From NCBI GenBank assembly GCA_965240325.2, contig OZ251232.1:372001-436000 (forward strand): a stretch of DNA of 64,000 nt, read 5' to 3'. Made by a program: the position numbers and the translations under genes. Positions 47,891 through 59,507 of this stretch are shown here, one piece after another. Numbering within the stretch: position 1 is the stretch's first letter; each line of letters opens with the position of its first letter. Source of the DNA: Rebecca billardiae RCC1528 (taxonomy: Eukaryota; Haptophyta). The notes beneath the pieces are model-generated. The model was not told where the DNA came from. It did not search any database and worked only from the letters and a program-made list of their open reading frames with translations.

Positions 47891-48443
47891 AACCGGGCCT
47901 AAGCGCAACCTTTTGAAAGTGCATGTTGATGTGCATGGTCAGGGTCCTCCTCAACTACTGCATGTCGGCGTACTGCGTGCGCGCGCGGCGCGCTGCTATT
48001 TACCGATGCATCACTTGGTGCTGGAAACATAGGCCACACACTACGGGCACTTGGAAGTGATCAAGTTTTGCTACTTATTCACTAAACAGGAGCCGCCAGG
48101 CGCGCGCGCGGCCCCGTATATTTATTCGAACGAGCACGGAGGGTCTTTGCCCGAGCGTCTAGCGAGTAGCGAGCGAGTCCCCACGGCTGCTCGCTCGCTC
48201 GTTCGCGTTCGTCGCTGCGGCGCCCTGGCCGGGGACGTGCGTGTCGGCGCCGCGTACGCCGCGGTGCGCGCGCGGTGGCGGGAGCCGGCCGGCCGCTGGT
48301 CTCCCCCTCGCGCTCTGCTCTCGCCCTCGCGCTCCGCTCCGACGGCTCTCCCCGAGGCGTCGCGCGCGTCTCGGTCCGCGGTCTCGCCTCAGAGTCTCGC
48401 CAGGCCGTGCCGACGGCGCGCACACAGCGCCCCGCTGCAAAGC

Positions 48444-49263
48444 ATGCGCGACGAGATCGCGGCGGGGGCGGCGAGATCGCGGCGGAGGCGGCGGTCAACA
48501 GCCTGCCCGCGGGCGCGTTCGTCGCTCGAGGAGGAGCGCGCAAGGGCGAGCCGAGTCCGGAGCACGCTCACGAGCTCGTTGGCGACGCCTTGAGGATCGG
48601 AGCGCGCCCGGAGCCACGCAGCGGAGATGAGCCGGATGCGCCCGGAGTTCGCGCAGCTGAAGGGCGAGCTCGAGCACGCGAGCTCGCTCCTCGACGCCGA
48701 GCGCGAGCTCCTCCTCAACTCGGTCGACGGCGACACTGATGCCAGAGACTAGAGAGGCCGTGCTGCATGCCAGCACGTGTGCGCGGAGGCGCTGTGCGCC
48801 GAGCTGGCGAAGCGCGGCGCCGAGCTCGACGCGCTGCGCGACGCGGCGACGGACGCGCTGGGCGCGCGCGGCGCCCTCGTCGCGACGCCCCGTGCAGCAG
48901 CTCGAGCAGCCAGCTGTGGAGTAGACGGCCGTCGAGGCGATCGGCGCCGGTTGAGCGCGCACGGGCTCCGACTGCCTGCCGCTGGCTGGCCGCCGCCGTC
49001 TTCGAGGCCGCCGACGCGGCGGAGGAGGCGGCGGGCGAGCACGGCGGCGCGGTGGAGCAGGCGCGCACGCGCGGCGGCAGGCGCGACGCCCCGCTCGCCT
49101 CGTTCCACCCCGAGCTCCCGCTCGGTCTCGGTGCGCGGCTGCGCAGCGGCAGGCCGGGGCAGCCGCGTGGCGCGCGCTCTCGCTCTGCCGGCACGAGGCG
49201 AGCCGGCTGAGCGACCAGCGGCCCGTCGTCGAGCGCATGGCGCAGCGCGAGCACCTCAAGCAG
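48444..49263 (+). pseudogene. Broken coiled-coil gene (in-frame stops and a frame change)
   Basis: One frame gives coiled-coil-like sequence in pieces: SSLEEERARASRVRSTLTSS, a TGA at 48591-48593, then MSRMRPEFAQLKGELEHASS and LLDAERELLLNSV, then a TAG near 48748-48750, then CAELAKRGAELDALRDAATD. Later the coding look passes to another frame (SLCRHEASRLSDQRPVVERM) and ends at CAG/GTGCGC, which resembles a splice donor (49263). A small intron (about 48722-48772, ending CCAG) could remove the TAG but not the TGA. So this is either a decayed gene or a multi-exon gene I cannot resolve. No family recognised. Confidence 0.4.
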
Positions 49264-51883
49264 GTGCGCCCGCACGCGCGCACGCGCCGGCCCGCGCCAC
49301 GGCGGCCGCTTCCCCGCGCGGCCCGGGCGGCGCGTCGGCGTCGGCGACAGTGACTCGGCCCGCCGGCCCGGTGGGCGGCAACTGAGTTGGCGGTGGCAGC
49401 TCAGGCGACTGTTACGCATGTCAGACTGACAGCAGCCGACGGAGCGGGTACACCGCGGGCCCCTAACTGCGTTGGTTCTACGGAAGGACCGCGGAACGCG
49501 GTCATATTCACTGATATGATGATTACTGATGATGATACTGATGACTATATTTACTCATATTATTATTATAAATCATACTCGGTCGCTCTGATGAACCGTC
49601 AACACTCACAGTACACTACACAGTACAGTCACGCAGTGACTCACTCTGTCAGTACATCACTCGTCTGAGTGAGTGAGAGTCCGCGGGCGATGCGACATGC
49701 GTCACGCGGTGAGCGAGGCACGACGACGACGCCGGCACTGACGGGCAGGCCATAGCGACTACTGATTCACTCAGATACTCATCATATATACTCAGCATAC
49801 TGGCGGACCGGGCCCGGCCCCGTGGGGGGCCTGGCACCGTGGTGCAGGTGCGGGCCTAGACTACGGGCCGCGAGACGCGGGCCGCAGACGGGCACGGCCG
49901 GCACGGGGGCGGGGCAGCCCCGTGAGCCCGGGCGGCGCGGGCCAGGCCGCTAGTCTGAGCTAGCTGCTGGCATCATATATATATCATATGCATGCAATAA
50001 TCGACCCGTTGCACGCGTGAGCGCCGAAAAAACGACACTTTGGCAGTGATAGTCATCAGCACCGTCGCCGCATCGTGGGCATGCCGCTGCCGCCGCCGGC
50101 GGCGGCAGCGGGAGCGTGGCAGCAGATCTACCACCTTCCGCGTTACGCGCTGCGTCGTGCGCGCCAGGTGGCAGGTTTCCCAGGTCCGCCGCGCGGAAGG
50201 CAGCGTGAGCGGTCGGCGAGCGCACGGAGATGAGAAGTAAGCGCGCATCGTGAGAGCTTCAGCAGCTTGCCCACGCGCTTCACGAAGGCGGTGTGGTTGC
50301 GTGCGCACGCCTTCTGTACCCGTACCCGCGATCAAAGCGTGAGCCACTCCCTAGGTCTTGCCTGCGCATCGCGGGCCGCGCCTCGTCTCCTGAATCCTCG
50401 TTCACGAGGACAGCACGTGTATCCGTGTACGCGCTCGCGGCCGATGGCGGCTCCCCGCGTCGAGAGCCGTTTGGCTGGAGCCGCATCCAAGGGCATGTAT
50501 CCTCACGGCCCCACCCGATGCTGACGCTGAGGTGGCGTGCTTGCCGAAGGTAGCCGCATTGGCTGATCTCTCTGCCTTTGGGCAACCCTTTGCAACCGCG
50601 CCGGCTCACGCTGCCAGCGCGCGCGCGGCGTGGCTTCGTGGTGGACACCTGCCCTGGGTTTTGTCGTTCGTTCTCAGCGACGGTTGGGTCGATTGACATG
50701 CGGATTGGATTGGTGCATTGCGAATCGGCTTCGCAATGCACCATTGCGCTCGGATCGGCGCGGACGTCAGCCATGCGGCAGCGCGAGCGACAAAACCGCG
50801 AGATTTCATACGCTTGTCGTTTTTTCATACGCTCACGGTTACTCACCCGTGCAACGGGTCAATCACTGATATATAAGTGAATCACGCAGCCGCAGGCCGC
50901 GTCCGCGGCGTCGGCGCCCGGGCGGGCAGGCGGCGTCATGCAGTCCGAGTGACTCACTCCGTTTTGAGGGGGGGGGACGACGGCGAGGAGCGCTGATCCT
51001 GGTGTTTGTCTCTGCTGCTCGATCTGCTGCTACAGCTTGCTGACTCTGACGCCTGCCCGTTGCATACCACGTCGTTAATATACTACCACAGCAACGATTT
51101 CTTTTTTAAAGCGGCCGTTAAGGAAACTCCAACAAAGGAATGGCGGGCCGTAGGTCCGCCCCTTGTAGTGCCCGGGAAAAAGATAAGAAAAAGAAAAAGG
51201 AAAAAGAAAATCGCCTCGCAGAGAAAAGAAAATCGCCTCGCTCACTGCCGGGTCGCTTCGCTCACTACCGGGCGCCCTCGCAGCTCCCACTGGGGACGCT
51301 CGGCCGAAAACCATCTGGCGCCTGGCGCGGAGCGCGTGGGCGGCGCGCGCCAAATCCAACGCCGGCGCGGACATCGCGAGAAGACTCCCGAACGGTGTTT
51401 TCGCCCGATTCGCGATTGCTGCCCTCGTCGTCTCGCGTGCAGGTCGAACGGGGGCCAAAGTCGACGCGTTTGGAGGCACGCTCGGCGCGTCGACACGATC
51501 GTGCGACCTGGGGCGGTCCTCGCCCGACTTGCACGTCGAGCGCTCGCACGGGCCATAGCATCAAGCGCTGCGCTCGACAACCACCTCGCGCGATCCACCG
51601 CCGCGCGTCGAGTTCGGTGCGGAGAGGCCCTCATCACGAGGTGTCTCGCGGGCGGGAAGCGCCATCGCACGCGACGCAAGATTTGGCGCGGCCTTCTGAA
51701 CACCATAACCGGAATGCACACACCGGACTGTCGTCGCGTGCCCCGGTTGGCAAGGTCGGGCGCATGCAAATCCGTTTGCTACGGTCGGTGGTGTTCCAGA
51801 GCGAGCGATCATCTTTCATCTTTCACGCTCGCGAGCTCGCGGCCAAAGATCGCTCGGCGCTCGAGGACCCACGTCCGGCCTGC
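49264..51883. other. Spacer with repeat family B copy 2; no supported gene
   Basis: GC-rich first part (to 49390), then AT-richer sequence with CACTCA/GTGAGT short repeats to 49800. A direct duplication of a ~26-base block around GATTGGTGCATTGCGAATCGG (as a near inverted pair) lies at 50702-50740. From 51140 a long frame leads into the Ulp1-like gene, but its first 248 codons look like non-coding basic sequence. Confidence 0.4.
49437..49520 (+). repeat. Dispersed repeat family B, copy 2 (plus orientation)
   Basis: Same blocks as the minus strand of 22815-22905: GGAGCGGGT, ACCGCGGGCCCC, CGTTGGTTCT, GGACCGCGGAACGCGGTC. Confidence 0.6.
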
Positions 51884-52759
51884 ATGGCGTCGACGGTGGC
51901 CAATGCGACGGAGGGGCAGCGCGAAGCGGCGTACGACGCGCACCGCACGCACCTGTCGGGTCTGCCGCCGTGGCAGGAACCGCGTCTTCGCGAGTCGGCG
52001 ACTGAGGCGACAACGCGCTATCGCCGATCCCAGACGCGCATCCGCGACGAGATGAAACGTCGAGCGTGCAACATCGTCGCCCCATCCTCGCCCATGGCAC
52101 GGGCGCTGCGGGACGAGGCCGACGTCGTGAAGCCAGTGGCACATGCGCTGCGCTTCATGTGTTTGCTCGAGCAGCGCGTGCCCACCGTCGATCGCGAGTG
52201 GCACACGCTCTCGCACTGCGCGCGCGTACACCGCCAACAGCTCCTGATACCGCCGAACGTGCGAGTGCCGGACCTGTCGCGCGGAGCGGCGAGCGCCGAC
52301 GAGCGCTTGGACCTGGACGCGCTGTTGCGCAGCGTGGCGGCCGTGCACGACGCCGACGCGACCTTCGCCGAGCCCATCGTGCCTGGAGCGGACATTGGCA
52401 TCCTCGCGACACACGATCTCAGCTGGCGGCAGGAGGAGATGCTCACGATCTCCTCTGGCGGATTCGTTGGCGGCGAGGCTCTCGACTACGTCATCGCGGT
52501 CGAGATGCGGCACATGCAGCGCGTACGCGAGCTCGCGCGGAGCAACGGGCTGCCCGCCCCGCCCCGCGTGCTGCACGTTCCCTCGTGGGTGTGGACCTTG
52601 CTCATGGGTGCGGGCGTGTACGCGTGGGAGAAGGTGGCCGACATCTTTGCGCTCTTCGACCTGAACGAGTACGACGTGCTCTCCTTCGTCATCAACCAGA
52701 ACGGCAACCACTGGGCGCAGGGGGTCGTCGACTTGCGCCGCGAGCTCACAATCATCTCG
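51884..52759 (+). CDS. Ulp1-like (C48) cysteine peptidase, 5' exon or truncated copy
   Basis: 292 codons from the ATG at 51884 to a strong intron donor-like GTATGT at 52760. The frame is open upstream to 51140, but the protein-like part starts near MASTVANATEGQREAAY. The last 100 residues look like the front half of a Ulp1/SENP peptidase. HVPSWVWTLLMGAGVYAWEK is followed by FALFDLNEYDVLSFVINQNG and NHWAQGVVDLRRELTIIS, where the His of NHW is the catalytic His. The Asp, Gln and Cys that should follow (a YDS-type strand, then the Cys block) are not found in the next 800 bases. A TATAAATA box-like word lies at 52803. Such peptidases occur in SUMO pathways and in Mutator-like and other transposons. 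Either a second exon was missed or the gene is truncated. Confidence 0.45.
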
Positions 52760-53554
52760 GTATGTCGCATTGTTATTCGTAGTCATCCTGCCCGTCAAAC
52801 CGCTATAAATAAAAGGCGCGAACCCGCTGGGGAAATATTGCGACAGCACTGGCACGGCCCGCCGACCCCCCCGCCCGCCAGGGCAGAGTTTTTTCGGCCG
52901 TTAACGGCTGAATCTGGTGGTCCGGGCCAAATCCCGAGAGCGTTCGTCGCTCGGCGTCGCACGGACGCGGTCGGAGGGCTTGGCGAGCGGACGTTCGACT
53001 CGCGGTGCGAGCGCGCGCCGTGCGTGCGCGTGTGGCGGCGTCCACGTCGCCGCTGCGCCACCGGTGCTCTAATCGCGGGTGTTCCCCAACCTATCCCCCG
53101 CCTGCCCCGCACCCGCTCCGCGTCCCGACGCGCCACACCGATCTACTTTGCTAGGTCTGTTCGTAACACGGTGCGAATTCGCGCCCGCCCGCACGCCGCT
53201 GCGCGCGGGGATGCAGGAAGTGTATGGAGGGGCGCGGAGTTGTTATTCAGGCGGCGGGTTGCTCGTGATCCACGCACATGCGCAGCGGGAACGCTTACTT
53301 TTGCATGGGTGACCGGGAATTTGCATCAGACTAACTTGCTGCGGCTGCGCCCGGCACGGCCGCGCGGGACCGCGCTCGCCGCGCGCAGCAATGACGACGG
53401 CTGTGCTTACCGTGGGCAAGGGCAAGCGTTCCTGCGCGAAGCCGAAGAAGCTCAAGCTGCATCGCAAAGGTGCCTAACGCATCGGGCGCCACGTCTCTGC
53501 CGCATCTGCATGGCTGCGCATGGCCGCGGCGCTAGCCGCACGAGATGCTCAAGC
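52760..53554. other. Region after the Ulp1-like exon
   Basis: May be an intron or inserted sequence; it starts GTATGT and contains CTATAAATAAAAGG at 52801. No further Ulp1 sequence is recognised. The plus frame of the upstream ORF remains open by composition only. Confidence 0.35.
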
Positions 53555-56200
53555 TGCGCGCGCGCGAGGCCGCGAGCGAGGTGGACCACTCGATCATGCC
53601 GAACGAGAACTACCTGGCGGAGGTCAAGCGCAGCGTCAACAGCCTCGTCGCCATCAAGGCCCAGCGGAAGAAGAACAACCTGCTGCGTGTAGCCAAGCTG
53701 CGGCTCTTCTCGTGAGACGCGCTCGTCTTGCATGCCTTCACCTAGCTCGACGACGAGGGCGTCGTGCACTAGGCGCGCGAGAAGGACCGCACACTGCGCA
53801 TCGTGGGCTCGCGCCAGCCCGAGAGTTCTCGACGTGGCTCAACCTGGGCATGCGCCACCCGATCCCGCCGCCGGTGGCTGGCTCACGTGAGAGCGCGCTG
53901 CGCAATCGCGAGCACGCGGGCGCGGGCGTGATGATGATCGGCAGCGAGTCGGCGGCGCGGCCGTGGGCGCAGGCCGTGGGCGCCGTGCTGGATCGCTTGG
54001 AGCACTACGGCAAGTCCGCGCGCCCGCGCGGGCAGCCGCATGTCCTCCTCTTCTCGGCGGACACGGGCCAAACGCAGCGCACTCGCGCTCGGCCACGATC
54101 GCCATCGTGCGCAACGATGAGGGTGTTGCGCTCGCGTCGTCGGAGGCGATCGCCATCTCGGAGCGGCCGGACTCGGACATGCCCGAGCTATGGAGTGCGG
54201 ACGCCGACGGGATCAATGACGTGATCCGGAGCGGCCGGCTCCCACCGCGACCGGCGCCGCCAGCTGCCGCCGCTGCACGTGGCCAACGCGGCAGGGCGGC
54301 GCGCGGCTGGCGGCGCTGCAGGCGGCGCGGCCGGCGACGCGGCCGGCGGCGCGGCCGGCGGCAGCGGCGGCAGCGGCAGCGGTAGCGGCGTAGCTGGCGG
54401 TGCCGCCGGCGCTGGAGTCCGCGCGGCCGGTTGCGCGGTCGGCGGCGCGGCCGGCGGCGCGGCGGGCGGCGCGGCTGGCAACGCGGGCGCGTCCGCGGGC
54501 ACGGGCGGCGGCGCGGCCGGCGCGAGCGGCAGCGGCAGCGGCGTGGCTGGCGGCACAGTCGGCGCTGGCGTCCGTGCGGCCGGTGGCGCGGCCGGCGGCG
54601 CGGCCAGCGGCGCGGCTGACAGCGCGGGCGGTGGCGCGGCCGGCGGCGGCACTGCCGGCGGCGCGCGGCCGGCGGCGCGGCCGCGCGCGGCCGGCGCGGC
54701 CGGCAGCAGCGGCGGCGGCGGCAGCTGCAGCGACAGCGGCGTGACTGGCGGCACAGCCGGCGTTGGCGTCCGCGCGGCCGGTGGCGCGGCCTGCGGCGCG
54801 GCCGGCGGCGCGGCTGACAGCGCGGGCGATGGCGGGCCCGGTGGCGGCGCGCCCGACGGCGGCACGCCCGACAACTGCGCGCCAGGCGGCGGTGCGCCCG
54901 GCGACGCGGCCGGACGCGGCCGGCGGCGCGGCTGGCAACGCGGGCGCGGGTGCTGGCGGCGGCGCGGGCGGCGCGGGCGGCAGCTGCAGTGGCGTAGCTG
55001 GTGGCACAGCTGGCGTTGGCGTCCGCGCGGCTGGAGGCGCGGCCGGAGGTGCGGCCGGCGGCGCGGACAGCGGCGCGGCTGACAGCGCTGGCGATCGCGC
55101 GGCCGGCGGCGGCGCGGCCGGCGGCGGCGCGGCCGGCGGCGGCGCGGCCGGTGCGGGCGGCAGCAGCAGCACTGGTGGCAGCAGCAGCGGCAGCTGCGTG
55201 GCTGGCGGCACCGCTGGCGCTGGCGTCCGCGCGGCCGGTGGCGCGGCCGGCGGCGCGGCCGGGGGCGCGGCCGGGGGCGCGGCTGGCAACGCGGGCGCGG
55301 GCGCGGGCGCGGGCGGCGGCGTGGGCGGCGCGGCCGGCAGTGGCAGCGGCGTGGCTAGCGGCACAGCCGGTGCTGGCGTCCGCGTGGCCGGTGGCGCGGC
55401 ATGTGGCGCGGCCAGCGGTGCGGCTGACAGTGCGGGTGGTGGTGCGGCTGGTGGCGACGCGGCCGGCGGCGGCGCGGCCGGCGGCGGCGCGCAGCAGCGC
55501 GGCCTCGGTGGCAGCACTGCCTCGGCAGGCGGCAGCGCGGCCGGCGGCGGTTTTGGCGGCGGCGCCGAGGCGGCCGACTACGCGGAGGAGCAGAAGGCCA
55601 TCGTGGCGTGCACCGGCGCTTACGTCAGCCTCGCCAGCCTCGCCGGCCAGGGCTCGCACAACGTCCCACCGCTCCGCTTCAACGTCTGGGCGGTCACGGA
55701 GGCGGGCGCAGACGGCGTCTCGCCTCAGGCGGCGGGGGCGCCTCGTGCAGCTCGCGGACGAGCAGGTGCAGGGGCATTTCGTGCAGGTGACCAAGCGTGC
55801 GATGCCGCTCGTGCACGCGCGCAAGTCACTCAACTCATTCGTCCGCGAGTACGCCGAGGGGAAGAAGTCGACGGCGGAGCCGCACATCTCGACGGTCGCG
55901 CAGCTCGTGCGCCGCGTGTCGCTTGCGACGTTTGCAGAGGAGTTCGGCGACAAGGTGCGACGGCTCTGGCTGAAGAAGTACGCCAAGCGGCAGCGCGAAT
56001 GGCAGCGCAGGGCGGAGACCGACGCGATCGACCTGATCGCGGAGTGCATGACGGCGCGCAAGCTCCTGCGCGAGGAGGCTGGGCTTCCGGAGAAGGAGTT
56101 TTCGGCACTCAGGAGCAAATTGATGGCGGCGCGCTCGGACCGCTCGGTGACGGTGATTTACGGCGCGGATGTCGCGCGCGACGGTAGCGGGGCTGGGTAG
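53555..56200 (+). pseudogene. Frame-broken Gly/Ala-repeat protein gene
   Basis: Protein-like sequence shifts frame repeatedly. Pieces are: EVDHSIMPNENYLAEVKRSV to ~53715 (then TGA and TAG); EFSTWLNLGMRHPIPPPVAG to ~54075; SATIAIVRNDEGVALASSEA to ~54240; a Gly/Ala repeat domain changing frame near 54900; ADYAEEQKAIVACTGAYVSL to ~55735; and, after a shift in a G run (GGCGGGGGCG, 55731-55740), VQGHFVQVTKRAMPLVHARK and FAEEFGDKVRRLWLKKYAKR to the TAG at 56200. Each break is consistent with single-base indels, so either the gene is decaying or the assembly has indel errors. No family recognised. It lies in the same orientation as the Ulp1-like exon and may belong to the same unit. Confidence 0.45.
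54279..55560 (+). repeat. GC-rich Gly/Ala-coding minisatellite
   Basis: Imperfect tandem units of roughly 150-260 bp carry a GVRAAGGAAGG-type core six times (near 54405, 54565, 54765, 55015, 55225 and 55370), separated by GGC/GCG-rich and (GGCAGC)n segments. Confidence 0.75.
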
Positions 56201-57152
56201 CGGCAATCAGGCAGCTGACGGTGCGGGCATGCAGGGGAGACCAGCCGCGCGCGCGCGCCGCCCCCTAGGGGCGCGCGCGCAGCGCATAGTAATTTTTCGA
56301 AAATTAATCTGGCCGCTGGACACGCTATAACGGCCGCTTTATAAAAATGAAGTCGTTGCTGTGACCGTTATTGCAGTCACTCCGTCCGACCCGGACGCCG
56401 GCCCCGCCGCCCGCGAGGCGCGAGTGACGACTGACGAGTGGCATATTTCAGTGAGCCTCAGTCTATATAGAGTCTTGACTCGCGGGAGTCAGGTCGATCA
56501 TCAGCGGCACCAACTACCATTACCAAGCGCGGCAGCGGCCTGACCGGGTGATGTGAACGATTGTCGATTGAACGTCGTCAAGTCGTCAATTGAGCGAACG
56601 AGTCGTCGCGTGCCGCGTATGCGCCGTGCCGTGCAACTTGGCCAGCGGCGTGCAGTTCGGCCAGGACTTCTGCCGGACCCAGGCCCAGTCCCGGGAGCCA
56701 GCAGTGAAAGGCGCTGTGCGCAGAGAGAGGAGCCCACGGTCCGCGCGCGGGGCGGAGCGGCGCTGCCGCTGGTGAGTGAGCAGCTAGGTGGCCCTGGCGA
56801 TGACGCGCGCACTGAGCCCGTCAAGGCCGTCAACAGGCGCCGTGTGCTCAGCGCACAGCCACAGGGCTGCTCGGTCTGGTGCGGCCGGTGCGAGGGAGGA
56901 GCGAGCCGGGGCGGCGCTCGTCGACTCTCCCCGCGGGCCTCCGGCGGCGCTCGCGCCACGCACGCTCCGCCTCGGCCGGGCGAGGCTCGGAGAGTCGGAT
57001 CGGCGGCGCCACGCGGCGCCAGCCGAGAGCAGCAGCTGACGGCGGGGTGGCGCGCACGAGCGCACAGCCGCGCACTGCTGCCCACGCGAGCCGCGCGGGT
57101 GCGCGCGCTCGGAGGGGCGATGGGCGGCCTGCCGGCGGGGCGCGCGCCGACC
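56201..57152. other. Intergenic spacer
   Basis: No supported gene. It includes an AT-rich patch near 56285-56350 and serves as 3' flank to both neighbours. Confidence 0.5.
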
Positions 57153-59252
57153 CTACGATGCGGACGTGTTGCCCGCGGCGAACTGCGCCTCGATGTGCGC
57201 GTTGATGGCGGACTGCGCCGCGCGCTTCTCGGCGTTGCGACGGCTGCGGCGCGCGAGCGGTCGCGCGCACAGCACAGCACAGCGGCGGCGGCGGCAGCGG
57301 CAGCGGCAGCGGCGGATGGCTCAGCGCAGCGTCCCTCCCCGCGCACACGCGCGCGAGCCCAGGCGCGCCCCTCCACGCGCACCCACCCCGCACGCACGCC
57401 GCGCCCGCCCGCGCACGCACCGGTTCTCCTCGATCAGCTTGTGCACGTCATCGTGCTCGTCCGGGGCGGCGGCGCTCGGCGTGGGCGCGGCGGCCGCGCT
57501 GGCGCCGCTCTCAGCGCAGCCCGGCGCGGCCGGCGTGCCCGCCTGCTGCGAGGCGGTGTGCGCGGCGTGCGTCGCGGCGGCGTGCGAGATGGCGGCGCTG
57601 AGCGCCGCGCTGACCACGCTCTCCACCGCGCGCGTCCTCGCCTCCGCCTCGCTCGCTGTCTCCGCAGGCAGCAGCGCGGACGGCGGCGGGGCGGGCTTTG
57701 CGCCCGGCCCGGCCGCGGGCCCAGGCAGGCCGGGCTGCGCACCGCCGCCGGGGGCCGGCGCGGCACTCGACGCGGTCGGCTTGCCCGCCGCCTTCTCCGC
57801 TCGCTTCTTTGCGGCCTTGCCGCCACGCGAGCGCTTGTGGTGAGCCCCGCCCTCGTGCTGCCGTGCGCGCAGGGGCGGGCGGGGCGGCGCGGCGCGGCGC
57901 GGGTCTCAGTCAGCGCGGGGCGCGCCTCGGCGCAGGCGTGGCGGCCGTCGCGGCTCGGCGCGCGCGCGCGGAGGAAAGCGGACAGGACTCCGCGGGCGGG
58001 AGCGCGCGCACGCGTGGCACGACGCCGCGGTGCGGCAGGGCAGCGGCGCGGTGCGGCACGGTGCGGTGCATGGTATGCGGCGCTGTGCTGCGCTGTGCGC
58101 GCACGGCCGGAGCCTCACCTCCTCGTCGTCGCTTGCGTCGCCCCAGCCGTCTCCGCGGTCGACGACGGCGAGCACCTTGCTCGCCTCCTCCCCCATCTTC
58201 TCCTCGGCCTCCTCGCGCTGGATCCGGCGGCGCAGCGCCTCCTGAGGCGTCATCTTGACGTAGCCAGCGCCGCCGCGCCCGCCGGCAGCGGCGCCCGCCG
58301 CGCCCGCGGCGGCGCCCGCGGCAGGCGGCGGCGCGAGCGGCGCGGGAGGCACCGGGCCGCGCGCGGCGCCGCGCCCTCCGGGCGCGCGGCCGCCGCGCGC
58401 GCCGGCGCCAGTGCCGCGCGAGCCGGTGGACGTCTGCGCCTCGACGCTTGGCGGGCCGCGCCCGGCGCCGCGCCCGCCACGGCCGCCGGAGTTGGTCGCG
58501 GCGATGGGCGGCGGCACGGCGGCGGCGGCGGGCGGCGGCGGCGGCGCCGCCTTGGGCAGCGGCGGCGCGCGGCCGGGCACGGGGGCTGGCGGGCCGGGCT
58601 GCTCGACGACGACGCGCCGTGGGGCGGCCGCCCCGCCTCGGCCGCCGCCGCCGCCGCCCGGCTGCATGCCCATCGGCGGCCCGTGCATCTCAGCGCCGTG
58701 CGCCGCGCCGCCGCGCGCCGCGCCGCGGCCGCCCGCGGCCGGCTCGCCGCGGCCGCGGCCGCCCGCGCCGAGCGGCTCGCCGCGGCCGCGGCCGGCGCCG
58801 CGGCCGGCGCCGCGGCCGGCGCCGGCGGGGGGCGGCATAAAGTGGCTGGCGCCACCCGACGGGTCGTACCCGCCGCCGTACCCCGCGCCACCGCCGGCGT
58901 GCGCGGCTCCGTAGGTGTGATGCATGGGGGCGGCGGCGCCGCCGCCGCCGCGGCCGAGCGGCGCGGCCTCGGGGTAGATCTCCTTCACAATGCGCCTGTC
59001 CTTGCCGGCGAGCGTGACCGTGAGCGCCGGCGCCACCTCCACGGGCGCCGCGCTCATCGGCTGGCGCAGCTTCGCCTCGACCTCGCGAATGCGCTCCTGG
59101 AGCATCCGCACCTCGTCAGTACTCGGGTCGTCGCCGCCGCCGCCGCCGGGTCCGCGGCCGCGGCCTCCCAGCGGGGCACGGCCGCGGCCGCGGCCGCCGC
59201 GGCCGCCACGGCCGCCACGACCGACACCCAGCGCGCCGGGGCCGTGATCCAT
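57153..59252 (-). CDS. RGG/RG-box protein, probable RNA-binding, three exons
   Basis: Exons on the minus strand: 59252-58119, 57857-57421 and 57243-57153, joining to 553 codons plus stop (TAG 57155-57153). Introns start GTGAGG and GTGCGT and end GGCAG and GCAG; the first lies between codons, the second after codon base two. Junctions read DASDDEE-HEGGAHHK and KLIEENR-RRNAEKRA. The ATG at 59252 gives MDHGPGALGVGRGGRGGRG, an RGG-box N terminus. A short helix VRMLQERIREVEAKLRQ follows, then TVTLAGKDRRIVKEIYPEA, a long Gly/Arg/Pro region rich in RG, and a charged helix PQEALRRRIQREEAEEKMGE. The C terminus is Lys-rich then Ala-rich, ending in INAHIEAQFAAGNTSAS. RG/RGG regions usually bind RNA and are methylated on Arg; no folded RNA-binding domain was seen. 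Family unknown. Confidence 0.65.
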
Positions 59253-59507
59253 GCGTGCGCGCTCGACCGGGGAGAGGGCGCGCCCGACGTCCGCGCCACG
59301 CGCGAGCCTGTCGCGCCTCAGCGAAAGGGCGAGGGCGCAGTCGAGACGGCGGCCAAGCCGCGGGCTCGAGTCCGGGCGCCGAGCCCAACTCGCCCTGGTC
59401 CGACTTTCAACTTGGACGATCCGGACGGCCAAAGTTCATCGCCGACCGCCGAGGGCTGGACGCGACGCTGGGGCAGCAGGCCGCGACGGCCGCGGCGAGG
59501 CGTGCAG
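59253..59507. promoter_or_regulatory. Divergent promoter region, RGG protein / right-edge gene
   Basis: 255 bases between two divergent ATG codons, GC-rich, no defined element. Confidence 0.3.

Larger units (their letters stand above)
46815..48443. other. Intergenic spacer with repeats
   Basis: Contains dispersed repeat C copy 2 (47310-47440) and a degenerate tandem repeat (47690-47890). The rest is without supported genes; GC content falls to near 45-50% between 47200 and 48050. Confidence 0.5.

Noticed and set aside
52980-53010. FDSR codons as the missing Asp part of the Ulp1-like peptidase
   Set aside because: No good splice acceptor precedes it and the downstream sequence lacks the Gln/Cys block.
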